Below are positions 33,793 to 42,092 of a DNA stretch of 64,000 bases, one piece after another (within the stretch, counting starts at the first letter, position 1; the number at the start of each line of letters is the position of its first letter). The notes beneath the pieces are model-generated. The model did no database searches and was not told the origin of the DNA. It worked only from the letters and a program-made list of their open reading frames with translations. This DNA is from Propionibacteriaceae bacterium (GTDB taxonomy: Bacteria; Actinomycetota; Actinomycetes; Propionibacteriales; Propionibacteriaceae): positions 1-64,000 of the forward strand of contig JAUNVL010000002.1 of the NCBI GenBank assembly GCA_030537675.1, given 5' to 3'. The translations under genes and the position numbers were made by a program.

Positions 33793-35634
33793 TTACCAGG
33801 TGAGTCCGAAGCCGAATGGGTACAGGACCTCCTCTGGGTCTTCGGTGTCCAGGACGTCGACGGGAAGCTTGCCCGATGGGGCGATCTCACCAGTGATCAC
33901 TCGTGCCAGGGAACTGATCGCGACAGGAGAATAGGAGTAGGTGGCGATAAAGTTCGGTGCATCAGGCAGTCTGGCGATGTCGTAGGGATTGCGAACCGCC
34001 GCGGTCACCACATCAGTCCCGGTGCCGTAGAGCGCGTTGGCGAGTTGCTGCTGGGCACTGCCGGCGGCGACATTGTTGGTGAGGATGACCGTGACCTGGT
34101 TCTGCTGGGCCTCCGCCACGACTGCGGCACGCTGTGCCGCAGTGGGGCTGGCACCCGTCGTCATCGTGGTCACTGTTGCCCCATGCTTCGTCAATTCCGT
34201 GGCGAGGGTCTGGGTGGTGGAGACACCCCAGCCGGTGACCAGCACCCTCTTGCCCTGCATGTCGACGGGCAGTGAAGCCCCTTCGTTGCGCAGCACCGTG
34301 GTGGTCCTGTCGCTGATGTGATCGGCCGTGCGCAGGTGGCGCCCCGTACCCACCCAGGTGCTGATCCGGGATATCTGCACTGTGGGCCGCGCGATGACAC
34401 CCTGAGTGTGTTTCATGGCAAGGATGCGTTTGACGCTCTCGTCGATGCGCTGCTCGCTGAGTCGCCCACTGTCGATGGCATCGTTGACCGCCTGGTACGC
34501 AACCTGCGGCGCAGCGGGCAGCAACAACTGGTCCACGCCTGCCTCAAGAGCACGTACGGCCACCTCGCCGTCGCCGTACTTCTGCCGCACCCCGGCCATT
34601 TCGAGGCCGTCGGTGACAATGACGCCCTCGAATCCCATCGCATCGCGGAGTTGGCCGGTGACGATCTTCTTCGACAAAGTGGCGGGGTCGCCACTGTCAT
34701 CGAGGGAGGGCACGACGATGTGGGCGGTCATGATGGAGTCGACACCGGCGTCGATTGCCGCCTGGAAGGGCGGTGCGTCGATCGTCTGCCACTCCTCCAA
34801 CGTGTGGGTGATGACGGGCAGGCCGGTGTGCGAGTCGGTGGCGGTGTCACCATGGCCGGGGAAATGCTTTGCAGTAGCGATCACCCGCGCGTCATCCTGG
34901 TATCCACGGATGGTGGCCGCGCCCAACTCTGACACCAGTTCCGTACGCGAGGAGAAGGAGCGCACCCCGATGACCGGGTTGTCGGGGTTCACGTTCACGT
35001 CGACGTCTGGGGCGTTGTTCTGGTGAATTCCCATGGCAGCCAGCTCGCGGCCCGCGATGGCGGCCGCAGTTCGGGTGTCTGCGGCACTGCGACCGGCCCC
35101 CAGGGCCATGTTGCCGGGGAACTGCGTGGCCGGAGGACCGATACGGGTCACGACGCCATGCTCCTGGTCTGTGCTGACCAGCAGTGGGATTCCGGCCCCG
35201 GTGTTCAGGGCAGAGGCTTGCAGTCCGTTGGACAGCAGCGCCACCTGCGTGGGGTTGGTGACGTTGTCCCGGGCCGAAAAGATGATGAACCCGCCGGGCA
35301 TGTACTGATCGATGATCTGGCTGGCGTTGGGGACGCCGTAGAGCGTGGTGTTCCTCGTGTCGTTGCTCGAGGCGGTCTGACCGTAGGCGAAGAGGATGAA
35401 CAGTTGTCCGACCTTTTCCTCCATGCTCATCTTCTTCACTGTGCGTTCCGCCCAGCGTTTCGCTGCCACATCCCTTGGTCCATCCCCATGTCCCGGGTCC
35501 GCCGAGGCTGGGGTGGTGGCGAGTGGGATGAGCGCCATTGCCATCGTCAGGGCGATGGATGCCGCCCTCAATCGGGTACTTCTGGTCCTTCGCATGACTT
35601 CAGCCGCCTTGGGGTTCGTTGTGGTGTGAGTCAC
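33793..35634 (-). CDS. nagZ: Secreted beta-N-acetylglucosaminidase (GH3, NagZ-type)
   Basis: A protein of up to 613 residues with a signal peptide ending TTPASA. The GH3 domain carries the NagZ signature AKHFPGHGDTATDSHTGLP (His/Asp dyad for acid-base catalysis) and nucleophile Asp in VIVTDGLEMAGV; a C-terminal GH3_C-like domain follows (KRVLVTGWGVSTTQTLATEL onward). It should cut GlcNAc from non-reducing ends of peptidoglycan outside the cell, with NamZ encoded next. GTG 35634 overlaps the stop of the preceding secreted-protein gene (GTGA), suggesting coupling; ATG 35595 (MRRTRSTRLRAASI) gives a more usual signal peptide and is the alternative. Confidence 0.93.
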   Translation of the reverse strand: MTHTTTNPKAAEVMRRTRSTRLRAASIALTMAMALIPLATTPASADPGHGDGPRDVAAKRWAERTVKKMSMEEKVGQLFILFAYGQTASSNDTRNTTLYGVPNASQIIDQYMPGGFIIFSARDNVTNPTQVALLSNGLQASALNTGAGIPLLVSTDQEHGVVTRIGPPATQFPGNMALGAGRSAADTRTAAAIAGRELAAMGIHQNNAPDVDVNVNPDNPVIGVRSFSSRTELVSELGAATIRGYQDDARVIATAKHFPGHGDTATDSHTGLPVITHTLEEWQTIDAPPFQAAIDAGVDSIMTAHIVVPSLDDSGDPATLSKKIVTGQLRDAMGFEGVIVTDGLEMAGVRQKYGDGEVAVRALEAGVDQLLLPAAPQVAYQAVNDAIDSGRLSEQRIDESVKRILAMKHTQGVIARPTVQISRISTWVGTGRHLRTADHISDRTTTVLRNEGASLPVDMQGKRVLVTGWGVSTTQTLATELTKHGATVTTMTTGASPTAAQRAAVVAEAQQNQVTVILTNNVAAGSAQQQLANALYGTGTDVVTAAVRNPYDIARLPDAPNFIATYSYSPVAISSLARVITGEIAPSGKLPVDVLDTEDPEEVLYPFGFGLTW

Positions 35635-36596
35635 AGCCGGGCCGGGCCGGCTGCGTTTGCTGCCGCGACAGCGGCCGAGCGACGCTGTTCAACGCCGTCC
35701 TGGGTCTCCGCGCTGCGGTCGACCTGGACAGCCATGACGCGGACACGGGACTGCGGCGCGGCGCCCATGTCGGCGAACTGTCCACCAACGGTGCCGCGAA
35801 CACGGTTGCCCGCGCCGGTGGGGGCGGGGTCGTTGCCGGTGCCGATGAGGTCGCCGCGGACGATGTTGCCGTTGACCGTCACACCGGCGACGTTGTCAGA
35901 CACGTGGACGCTTCCTCCGAAGTAGTTGGTGCCGTCGGCGCAGCTGCCCAGCAGATCACCTTCACCCAGCTGGACCCCGGTGTTGCCGGTGAGGCGTGTG
36001 TCGCCGTCCACCTCGCTGGCGCACACCGATGTGCCCTCGGTGTTGTCCTTGACGGTGAGGGTGTCGAACAGCGTGCTGTTGATGACGTCGACGAACGTCG
36101 TGCCGAGGCCACGCACCTGACCCGCCACCTGGCTGCTGTCGATCAGCACGTCACCGGCTCTGACGTCCACCTGGCCGCCCACCTCACTGTTGTACACGTA
36201 GGTGAAGGAGGACGCCTCACTGGTGGCGCGCCCCCGCACATCCCCGCCCACCAAAGAGCGATCAAAGTAGACCCCGAATCCGCGGGTGGTCACCGTGCCG
36301 CCGATCGTGGTGGTGGTGGCGTCGAAGTAGGCGTCGGCGGCCACCACGACGGTGTCGTTCAACGTGACGTCCAGAACAACGAGGTCAGCGCCGGGCTGCA
36401 CCCGCACCTTCCCCTCCACGACGGTGCCGGTCAAGGTGCAGGACTGGCCGGCGGGCACCACCAGGTCACCGGGGACGGTGACTGCGCCTGCAGTGCCGAT
36501 GCACCTCGTCACCAGGTTCGCATTGGCGGAGACGGTGGTGGCGGCCAGCGCCACGCCGGTTGCGAGAAGGGTTGCAACAACTGATCGAATCTTCAT
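35631..36596 (-). CDS. Secreted repetitive (beta-helix-like) protein
   Basis: A 321-residue exported protein: a signal peptide ending SANA, then repetitive short strands rich in G, V, T and D (VTVPGDLVVPAGQSCTLTGTVVEGKVRVQPGADLVVLDVTLNDTVVV and many similar turns), typical of a right-handed beta-helix or bactofilin-like stack. Four cysteines are spaced widely. No catalytic signature was seen. It opens the operon with nagZ and namZ, the stop overlapping the nagZ GTG, so it may bind or present cell-wall polymer; that is inference. ATG 36596 (MKIRSVVATLLATGV) follows GAAGG. Confidence 0.75.
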   Translation of the reverse strand: MKIRSVVATLLATGVALAATTVSANANLVTRCIGTAGAVTVPGDLVVPAGQSCTLTGTVVEGKVRVQPGADLVVLDVTLNDTVVVAADAYFDATTTTIGGTVTTRGFGVYFDRSLVGGDVRGRATSEASSFTYVYNSEVGGQVDVRAGDVLIDSSQVAGQVRGLGTTFVDVINSTLFDTLTVKDNTEGTSVCASEVDGDTRLTGNTGVQLGEGDLLGSCADGTNYFGGSVHVSDNVAGVTVNGNIVRGDLIGTGNDPAPTGAGNRVRGTVGGQFADMGAAPQSRVRVMAVQVDRSAETQDGVEQRRSAAVAAANAAGPARL

Positions 36597-36822
36597 GACC
36601 TGTGCCTTCGGGGGGTGTGGCCACATCGGTGTGGCGGGTGTGGGGGAGGGAATGTTCAGAGCTGCAGGGAGATCATCCCTCTGGTCACATTCTCATAACG
36701 AAGGTGTCACTTGGAGAGCCGCTTGCACGGCCAATTGCCCGGGGTTGACGATGTTTCACCGGCCGTGAGTCATACAATCCACTGCGGGCTTTGGCAGTGC
36801 AGGGCACCGATGGGAGTGCGCT

Positions 36823-37377
36823 TCAGGCCCTGGACGTGACGCGATTGCGCATGGGACAGATGACCTGACCGCGGAGCCGGAACGCGAGGGCCCCTCCGGT
36901 GAGCAGCAGCGCGCCGGCAGCAAGCAGTGGCTGGATGGGTGCGAACCAGGTGATGGCTCCGGAGTAGCCGAGGGCGAGGAGAGCGAGCTTGTTGCACACT
37001 GGGCAGCCGACCGCGAACCATGCGAGCACAGTTCCGGCGATGCCGAATCTACCCTGTCGAGTGCCGGTTCCGTCGTCGTCACGTTCCTCGACAGCCTGCT
37101 TCTTCGTGGTGCCGGACGGGCGCACGTAGGTGGCCGCAAGCATGCCCGCGAGAATCGAGGACCCGATCCACACCGGGTAGTTCCATGCGAGCACCTCGAT
37201 CTCGCGCCCGAATACAGGGTTGGGGATGATGACCGTCGGGATGCCGATGAGCAACGCGAAAAGCACGGAAAAGCCCCCGGCGGCGATGATCTGACGGGGG
37301 GTCCAGGCCTTCAGGGCCGTGGCAATTGCCTGGGCGGAGCGCCTGGGCTCTGACGGGGCGGAGATGACGGGAAGGAT
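36823..37377 (-). CDS. Four-helix membrane protein with CPVC motif; start uncertain
   Basis: About 184 residues with four membrane helices, including IIAAGGFSVLFALLIGIPTVII and the striking WFAVGCPVCNKLALLALGYSGAITWF, whose CPVC lies in the third helix region. A further Cys sits near the end (QVICPM). The CxxC suggests thiol-disulfide or metal handling. GGAGG (37383-37387) is placed to start translation around 37377-37372, but no ATG, GTG or TTG lies there (ATC, CTT follow); the frame stays open upstream to 37671, into the divergent neighbour. A rare start codon, or a one-base error, is possible. A candidate metal-repressor site lies just upstream. Confidence 0.55.
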   Translation of the reverse strand: MLPVISAPSEPRRSAQAIATALKAWTPRQIIAAGGFSVLFALLIGIPTVIIPNPVFGREIEVLAWNYPVWIGSSILAGMLAATYVRPSGTTKKQAVEERDDDGTGTRQGRFGIAGTVLAWFAVGCPVCNKLALLALGYSGAITWFAPIQPLLAAGALLLTGGALAFRLRGQVICPMRNRVTSRA

Positions 37378-37416
37378 GGGTTCCTCCAGATGGTTGCGTG
37401 ACGTCGTTGGGGCAGG

Positions 37417-37432
37417 ATACCCCCTACCGTAT
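37417..37432 (-). promoter_or_regulatory. Candidate promoter/operator for CPVC membrane gene
   Basis: ATAC-CCCCTACC-GTAT, with 4-bp outer arms and a C-rich core, resembles the ATACCC...GGGTAT style of CsoR copper operators only in part. On the minus strand it overlaps TACGGT (37426-37431), a plausible -10. A repressor bound here would block transcription; no csoR gene is nearby. Confidence 0.35.
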
Positions 37433-37567
37433 TTGATCCAGCACGAAAGCGCACGTCGTGTGAGGGATCGAGGGCTTCGCCACTGGCTGGGCGGCCATGA
37501 CGGGTGCTTGTCAGCGATGATCCCGCGGAACCCGGACGTGGCGCTGCTGAGCAGCGACACCGGCCTA

Positions 37568-37573
37568 TAGGTT
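37568..37573 (+). promoter_or_regulatory. Leaderless -10 element for membrane gene at 37580
   Basis: TAGGTT (within TATAGGTT) six bases before ATG 37580, the same arrangement as at 55001-55013. Confidence 0.5.
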
Positions 37574-37579
37574 GCATGC

Positions 37580-38266
37580 ATGACAGCCGACGCCGCCACC
37601 GAGAACACCGACACATCCGCGCAGTCCAAGGATGCCTCACGCCTGGGTTGGAGCGCCGGCGTGTCATCCACGGTATGGGTGTTCGCGTTCCTGATCCTGC
37701 GAATCTTCGCGGTCTCCGGCTACAGCTGGGAGACCGCCTTCCTCGTCAGTACGACGATCAGCCTGAACGACGGCCTGGCCATCCTGTTCGGATCCCTCAT
37801 GGCGGACCACCTGCTCGTCGCGATCCTGCTCATGTTCGTGTTGCCGCTGCTGATCGCTGCGCTGCTGTGGGGGCCAAGTGGCAGGCGGCTGGTGATGTCC
37901 CTGGCGGCGGTGATGTCACTGGTGATCCTCGTCACCATCACGGCCAGTTTCAGGACGTGGTGGCTGCCCATGGCTGCGGCGGCGGTGCTCTTCTCCTTCC
38001 TGATGATCCGGCGCCTGCCCAGGGAGCATCCCCTGCGGCAGGTGTGGGGAGCGCTGCTGGTGCGAGCGAGCGCGGTGGCTGGCGCTGCGGTGCTCGTGGT
38101 CGCTGCTTTCCTGCAGACCCCGTGGGTTCCCCACGAACAGATCGAGACCACCGACGAAACGATCAGCGGGCACGTCCTGAGCGTCGACTCCGGGTACCTC
38201 AACGTCCTCACCGACGACCACGAGTTCCTCATCCTCATCAGTGGCGATGTGATCTCACGCAAGTGA
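37580..38266 (+). CDS. Polytopic membrane protein of unknown function
   Basis: A 228-residue protein: polar N-terminus, then about five helices (VSSTVWVFAFLILRIFAV, HLLVAILLMFVLPLLIAALLWG, LVMSLAAVMSLVILVTITASF, LPMAAAAVLFSFLMIRRLP, ASAVAGAAVLVVAAFLQT) and an extracytoplasmic or cytoplasmic tail of ~45 residues ending HVLSVDSGYLNVLTDDHEFLILISGDVISRK, which looks like a small beta domain. No family recognised. Leaderless start; the glycosyltransferase gene begins 31 bases later and may be cotranscribed. Confidence 0.7.
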   Translation: MTADAATENTDTSAQSKDASRLGWSAGVSSTVWVFAFLILRIFAVSGYSWETAFLVSTTISLNDGLAILFGSLMADHLLVAILLMFVLPLLIAALLWGPSGRRLVMSLAAVMSLVILVTITASFRTWWLPMAAAAVLFSFLMIRRLPREHPLRQVWGALLVRASAVAGAAVLVVAAFLQTPWVPHEQIETTDETISGHVLSVDSGYLNVLTDDHEFLILISGDVISRK

Positions 38267-38297
38267 ACCCTTGGGTCACGGTGGCAGGATGACGGGC

Positions 38298-39557
38298 ATG
38301 TCGCGCGTCGTGTTTCTCGCCATCGGATCCCGCGGCGACGTCCTGCCCATGGTGGCCACGGCACGCGAACTTGCGGACCGTGGCGTACAGACCATGGTTC
38401 TCTCCCATCCCGAGTACACCGGCATCGCAGAAGCCCAATCAATCCCGGTCGTCAGTCTCGGTGCGGGGCTCGTGGAGCATGCGGATGACCAGCGCAGGGC
38501 GCAGTCCCTGATCGGCAACCCGGTTCTCGCGGCACTGGGGCTCCAGGCATGGCAGCGACGCATCGCCAGCACGCTGGCGCTCGTGCTCCTCGAGCACATC
38601 CGCTCCGATGATGTGCTCATCACGGGGGTGGTGGGCGTGCCGGCGGCGCTCGCACTCGCCGAGGAGCGGGGATGCCACGTGGTTCACGTCACCTTCAGTG
38701 CAACGCTGCCGACTGCCGGGCCCATGGCCATGATGTCTCCGCGAACGACACGACCGAGCAGGTTGATCGGCTGGTGGACCCGGCACGGTGTGTGGACCGG
38801 CAGCCTCTCGCTCGGCCAACCGCTGGAGAGGGAGGTGCGTCGCCGGCTGCGGTTGCCGTGGCGCTCGCCCTGGGCGGTGGCCGGACGCGCCCTGCAGATG
38901 CCCGTGCTGATAGCCGCATCCAGGTTGTTGCTGCCTCCGCAGCCCGACTGGCCGGTGAACACGATGGTCACCGGCGCCTGGGAGCTTGGTGGCGAACCAA
39001 CACCACCCGGGACCGAACTGGTCGAATCGCTGGGGAATGGTCCGGCACCTGTCTACGTCGGGTTCGGCAGCATGCTCAGCCGCGACCCGGCCAAGGATCT
39101 CCTGCTCATCGACGAGGCGGCGGCCCGAGCGGGTGTCGCCGTGGTGCATCGACCGGATGACAGCTCCGGTCCCCTGGAATCCACCTCGATGGTGAGGGTG
39201 GTCCGGGACGTCGACCACCGGTGGTTGTTCCCACGCTGTGCAGGGGTCATCCATCACGGCGGGGCCGGCACCACCAACGCGGCGCTGGCCGCGGGGGTAC
39301 CTTCGGCGATCATCTCCCACGGTTTCGATCAGCCCTTCCATGGTCGCCGACTCCATGAGATGGGTGTCGGTCCGGAGCCGCTCACCCGCCGGAGACTGAC
39401 GGCCGAAAAGCTGGCCGGACTGCTGAAGGAGATGATGCACGGCCCGCAGCATGAGAGCTACAGACGAACTGCGGACGCCGTGGGACGGCAGGTCCGGGCG
39501 GAGCGGGGCACCGCCACCGCGGCGGACTGGCTCGAAAAGAGGGGCCTTCTCGACTGA
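38298..39557 (+). CDS. UGT-like glycosyltransferase (GT1/GT28 type)
   Basis: A 419-residue GT-B enzyme. The N-terminal domain opens FLAIGSRGDVLPMVATARELADRG, as in sterol or macrolide UGTs. The C-terminal half holds PVYVGFGSMLSRDP and the donor-site block CAGVIHHGGAGTTNAALAAGVPSAIISHGFDQPFHGRRL (the HHGGAGT and FDQ signature). Such enzymes transfer a nucleotide-activated sugar to a lipid or natural-product acceptor in the cytosol. No biosynthetic gene cluster surrounds it, so the acceptor is unknown. AGGA eight bases before ATG 38298 decides this start; ATG 38289 is three codons upstream. Confidence 0.87.
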   Translation: MSRVVFLAIGSRGDVLPMVATARELADRGVQTMVLSHPEYTGIAEAQSIPVVSLGAGLVEHADDQRRAQSLIGNPVLAALGLQAWQRRIASTLALVLLEHIRSDDVLITGVVGVPAALALAEERGCHVVHVTFSATLPTAGPMAMMSPRTTRPSRLIGWWTRHGVWTGSLSLGQPLEREVRRRLRLPWRSPWAVAGRALQMPVLIAASRLLLPPQPDWPVNTMVTGAWELGGEPTPPGTELVESLGNGPAPVYVGFGSMLSRDPAKDLLLIDEAAARAGVAVVHRPDDSSGPLESTSMVRVVRDVDHRWLFPRCAGVIHHGGAGTTNAALAAGVPSAIISHGFDQPFHGRRLHEMGVGPEPLTRRRLTAEKLAGLLKEMMHGPQHESYRRTADAVGRQVRAERGTATAADWLEKRGLLD

Positions 39558-39561
39558 CCGT

Positions 39562-39591
39562 GCATCCCGGCGGAGGACGGCTACGGGATGC
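39562..39591. terminator. Possible bidirectional terminator between convergent genes
   Basis: GCATCCCG (39562-39569) and CGGGATGC (39584-39591) form an 8-bp stem with a 14-base loop in the 23-base gap between the glycosyltransferase and epimerase stops, overlapping the epimerase 3' end. No T tract. Confidence 0.35.
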
Positions 39592-40273
39592 GTGGTTCCC
39601 AGCCGAGCAGCTCGCGTGCCGATCCTATGGAGATCGTGCCGTCACGGTTGCCACTGATGTGCGGTGTGTAGAAGCCGGGTGCAAGGTCTGTCGACAGCGC
39701 AGCCAGGTAGGCAGCAGCGACGTCGGAGCCAGCCGTGGCGATGCCGGACCGGGGGTCGGCCATCACGACGTAGTCGTCGTCGGGGGTGGGGAGGAACAGG
39801 CGAAGTGCCACCACCGGTATCGAGAACTGGTTGGCGGCTGCCTGCGCCACCACCTCACCGCACGCCTTGCTGAGACCGTAGGGGTCCCCGGCATCGGGGC
39901 GAGCACCCGGGTCGCGATGCGTCCAGTCGGAGAAGACGGAACCCGAACTCGTGTGGACGATGCGACGCACCCCCGCCTGCCCTGCAGCCTGCGTGGCGAG
40001 GTACAACCCGGTGACGTTCACGTCGAAGTGCTGCCGTGCCCAGTCGGTGCTGCCCCAGTCCTCAAGCGGGCCCATGGCCATGTAGACGAGGGCCTCGGCG
40101 CCCTCGAAGAGTGCTGGTAGCGACTGGTGGTCGAGGATGTCGATCTGCGTGTGCTCGCCGGTCCACCATTCGGCGCGGCGACGGTCGGCAACGAGTACGT
40201 CGTGCTCCCGCGACAGTGGTGGGACAACGAGGGAGGCGACCCTGCCGGCCCCGCCGATGACGACGATTCTCAT
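39581..40273 (-). CDS. NAD-dependent epimerase/dehydratase-like SDR
   Basis: A 230-residue extended-SDR-like protein: N-terminal VIGGAGRVASLVVPPL (G-x-x-G-x-x-x loop, here GGAGRVAS), Asp of VADRRRAEWW as cofactor-strand end, HTSSGSVFSDW, and the active Y-x-x-x-K in DPYGLSKACGEV. Shorter than sugar epimerases (about 300 residues), resembling NAD-dependent uronate dehydrogenases and related small reductases. Substrate unknown. Convergent with the glycosyltransferase; a sugar-nucleotide role is possible but not shown. ATG 40273 stands at the divergent start. Confidence 0.85.
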   Translation of the reverse strand: MRIVVIGGAGRVASLVVPPLSREHDVLVADRRRAEWWTGEHTQIDILDHQSLPALFEGAEALVYMAMGPLEDWGSTDWARQHFDVNVTGLYLATQAAGQAGVRRIVHTSSGSVFSDWTHRDPGARPDAGDPYGLSKACGEVVAQAAANQFSIPVVALRLFLPTPDDDYVVMADPRSGIATAGSDVAAAYLAALSTDLAPGFYTPHISGNRDGTISIGSARELLGWEPRIP

Positions 40274-40354
40274 GAGGCGATTCTGTCAGCCGACGGGGGT
40301 CGTGGGCATGGTGCGCCCGAAAATTGAGGACCGGCGCACCACATCAGTCCGGCA

Positions 40355-40384
40355 GGGGTGACCGTGATGCCAAACGGTCACCCC
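40355..40384 (-). terminator. Terminator hairpin after baeRF gene
   Basis: An 11-bp perfect stem (GGGGTGACCGT at 40355-40365 with ACGGTCACCCC at 40374-40384, 8-base loop), twelve bases beyond the stop codon of the baeRF gene on the minus strand. No T tract. Confidence 0.6.
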
Positions 40385-40395
40385 CATCGTGATCG

Positions 40396-41544
40396 TCAGT
40401 AACGCAGGATGGCCGCGACCTGAGCGTCGGGCACGACCTGCTGCGAGGTGGCGTGCACCGTCCCGCCGTTGGCCAGGGTGGCTGCGGCTGCAGCGTCGAG
40501 CGCTTCGCACTCGGCGTAGCGTTCGTCCGCACCGAGGTGCACCACGGCCAACTCGTCTCCTGCCACTTCCTCCCAACACCAGGGATGGGCACGCAGGAAC
40601 AGGGTGTCGACGCGACCCTGCTCAGCGGCCTCTCCTACTGCTTCCAGTTCACTGGCTACACGGCCCGTGCCGTTGAGCTCATGGAACCGGTCGATGAGCT
40701 TTCCGCGTTCGTCGCGCAGCTTCGCCTCCACCAGGGGCCAGGCCAGTTCGTGCAGCCGGGCGGGCGGAAGCTTGTCCGGGTTGTGGATGACGGCCTCGTC
40801 GAGGACGTTCTCGTAGTCGTTCACGTCGCGGTAGGCGGCGACAGTCGGGTCCAGTCCGACCAGGACCAGCGGGGCGGTCTGTCCGCGAAGGATGTCACGC
40901 ATGCCGGTGGCGACCTGACGGAGGAACTTCTTGAGATCCGCCTCGCCGGCGGCGTCGTCGCCGGTGCCGTGGCCGTAGAACACGGCACGGCCGCGTGAGC
41001 CAGAGCTGGAGGGACGGGTCACGGTGTCAGAGCGCGGTTCACGCGGTTCGACGACGTCCTCGAGGCTCGTGGGCACTTCGTCCAGCTCCACCTGCACAAC
41101 CGTGTGGCGGCTGCCGTCCATGAGGCGCACCTCGGACTGGCTCAGCGCCAGCAGCAGGTAGTGCTCGTCACCGGAGAGCAGATGCATCAGTGGTCCGGTG
41201 ATGAAGCGTTCGCCAGCGGTGGCGAGCTTGGGAAGTGGTGCGGGGATGCGGTAGCTCTCGTGCCAGCCCGGACGCAGGAACATCGCCAGGCCGTCGCTCA
41301 TGTACTGCCACGCCATCGGGTCCTGCTGCAGATCACGAGCGGGTTGGAGTAATTTCTCCACTTCGGGACGTCTCATCGTTTTCAGCAGCAGATTCTCCAC
41401 GCCGCTGACGAGGTTCTTCCATTCCAGCTGATCTGCTTGCACACCCTCCCCGTAGCGATGCGTGGGCATGTAGAGCGAGACGTGTGTCTCGTCCGTCTCT
41501 GCCTGAGCGAGTCCCTGGATGTCCGTGCGAGTCAGTAGGTCCAT
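40396..41544 (-). CDS. baeRF-family (archaeo-eukaryotic release-factor-like) protein
   Basis: A 382-residue cytosolic protein of the bacterial eRF1-like (baeRF) superfamily. The N-terminal domain starts LLTRTDIQGLAQAETDETHVSLYMPTHRYG, the typical opening. The middle GRAVFYGHGTGDDAAGEADLKKFLRQVATGMRDIL and the eRF1-domain-like PLVLVGLDPTVAAYRDVNDY follow, with a C-terminal L7Ae-like part (LGADERYAECEALDAAAAATLANGGTVHATSQQ). It may act in ribosome rescue or stress, but no function is established; family 3 is my best guess. ATG 41544 lies seven bases after AAGGAAGG; a longer frame to 41670 is not supported. Confidence 0.82.
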   Translation of the reverse strand: MDLLTRTDIQGLAQAETDETHVSLYMPTHRYGEGVQADQLEWKNLVSGVENLLLKTMRRPEVEKLLQPARDLQQDPMAWQYMSDGLAMFLRPGWHESYRIPAPLPKLATAGERFITGPLMHLLSGDEHYLLLALSQSEVRLMDGSRHTVVQVELDEVPTSLEDVVEPREPRSDTVTRPSSSGSRGRAVFYGHGTGDDAAGEADLKKFLRQVATGMRDILRGQTAPLVLVGLDPTVAAYRDVNDYENVLDEAVIHNPDKLPPARLHELAWPLVEAKLRDERGKLIDRFHELNGTGRVASELEAVGEAAEQGRVDTLFLRAHPWCWEEVAGDELAVVHLGADERYAECEALDAAAAATLANGGTVHATSQQVVPDAQVAAILRY

Positions 41545-42092
41545 GACGGCCTTCCTTTCGTTGGCTGTCCAAACAACTCTATCGACCCCGCCGTGTGCGG
41601 TCCGAGGGGGCGTCGAGATCGACGTAAAGAATTTTTCCCTGCGGCGACCCGTCGTGTGAAACCACTGCAAGAACCGTTCATCACCGAGTGTCTCTGCCGC
41701 ACGTTGTCCGTAGGTGATGAATAAACCAATAACGCCGAAAAAAAATGTGTTTATTGATAATATCGGTGCATATCATGAGCGCCTCAAGGGAAACGAGCAA
41801 TTCGTTTCTCTGCCAGGTCGTGCAGAGTTGGGAACAAGAACTGGTGTTCTGGAGCAGGGACGGTGAGCCGGTGGATCGTCCGATGGTGGACTCGGACGTG
41901 ATTGATTACATGTTGGCTCGGGAGAAGTCGCCGCAACTCTTCTGAGACGCCATCGCGATGAGTCGACGGGATTGGGATTCATTCAGCCGATCCATTTCGC
42001 ATCAAGATTCGCTCGGATGAGGAGGAGCATGGGCAAGCATTCGATATGTCTTCAGTGCCTGCAGTAATTGGTTGAACCCTGCTTGAGGAGTA
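41545..42092. other. Gap with AT-rich island and a decayed gene fragment
   Basis: From 41705 to 41785 the sequence is unusually AT-rich for this window and holds an inverted repeat AATAAAC/GTTTATT (41720-41726 and 41749-41755). It is followed by the gene fragment described separately. The rest shows no gene. GAGGAG at 42085-42090 belongs to the next gene. Confidence 0.5.
41745..41945 (+). pseudogene. Remnant of the C-terminal end of a paralogue of the 42.1 kb gene
   Basis: A short open frame whose last ~44 codons (from about 41806) read VVQSWEQELVFW ... RPMVDSDVIDYM ... KSPQLF and match the C-terminus of the complete gene just downstream (VVQSGGYELVFW ... RPLVDSDVINFI ... VSPDLF), with clear DNA similarity down to the shared CTCTTCTGAG end. 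The signal peptide, FNN domain and most of the C-terminal domain are missing. It looks like the tail of a deleted tandem duplicate, next to the AT-rich island. Confidence 0.7.

Noticed and set aside
36780..36799. CACTGC/GCAGTG hairpin near the CPVC gene end
   Set aside because: A six-base stem without a T tract can arise by chance in GC-rich DNA.
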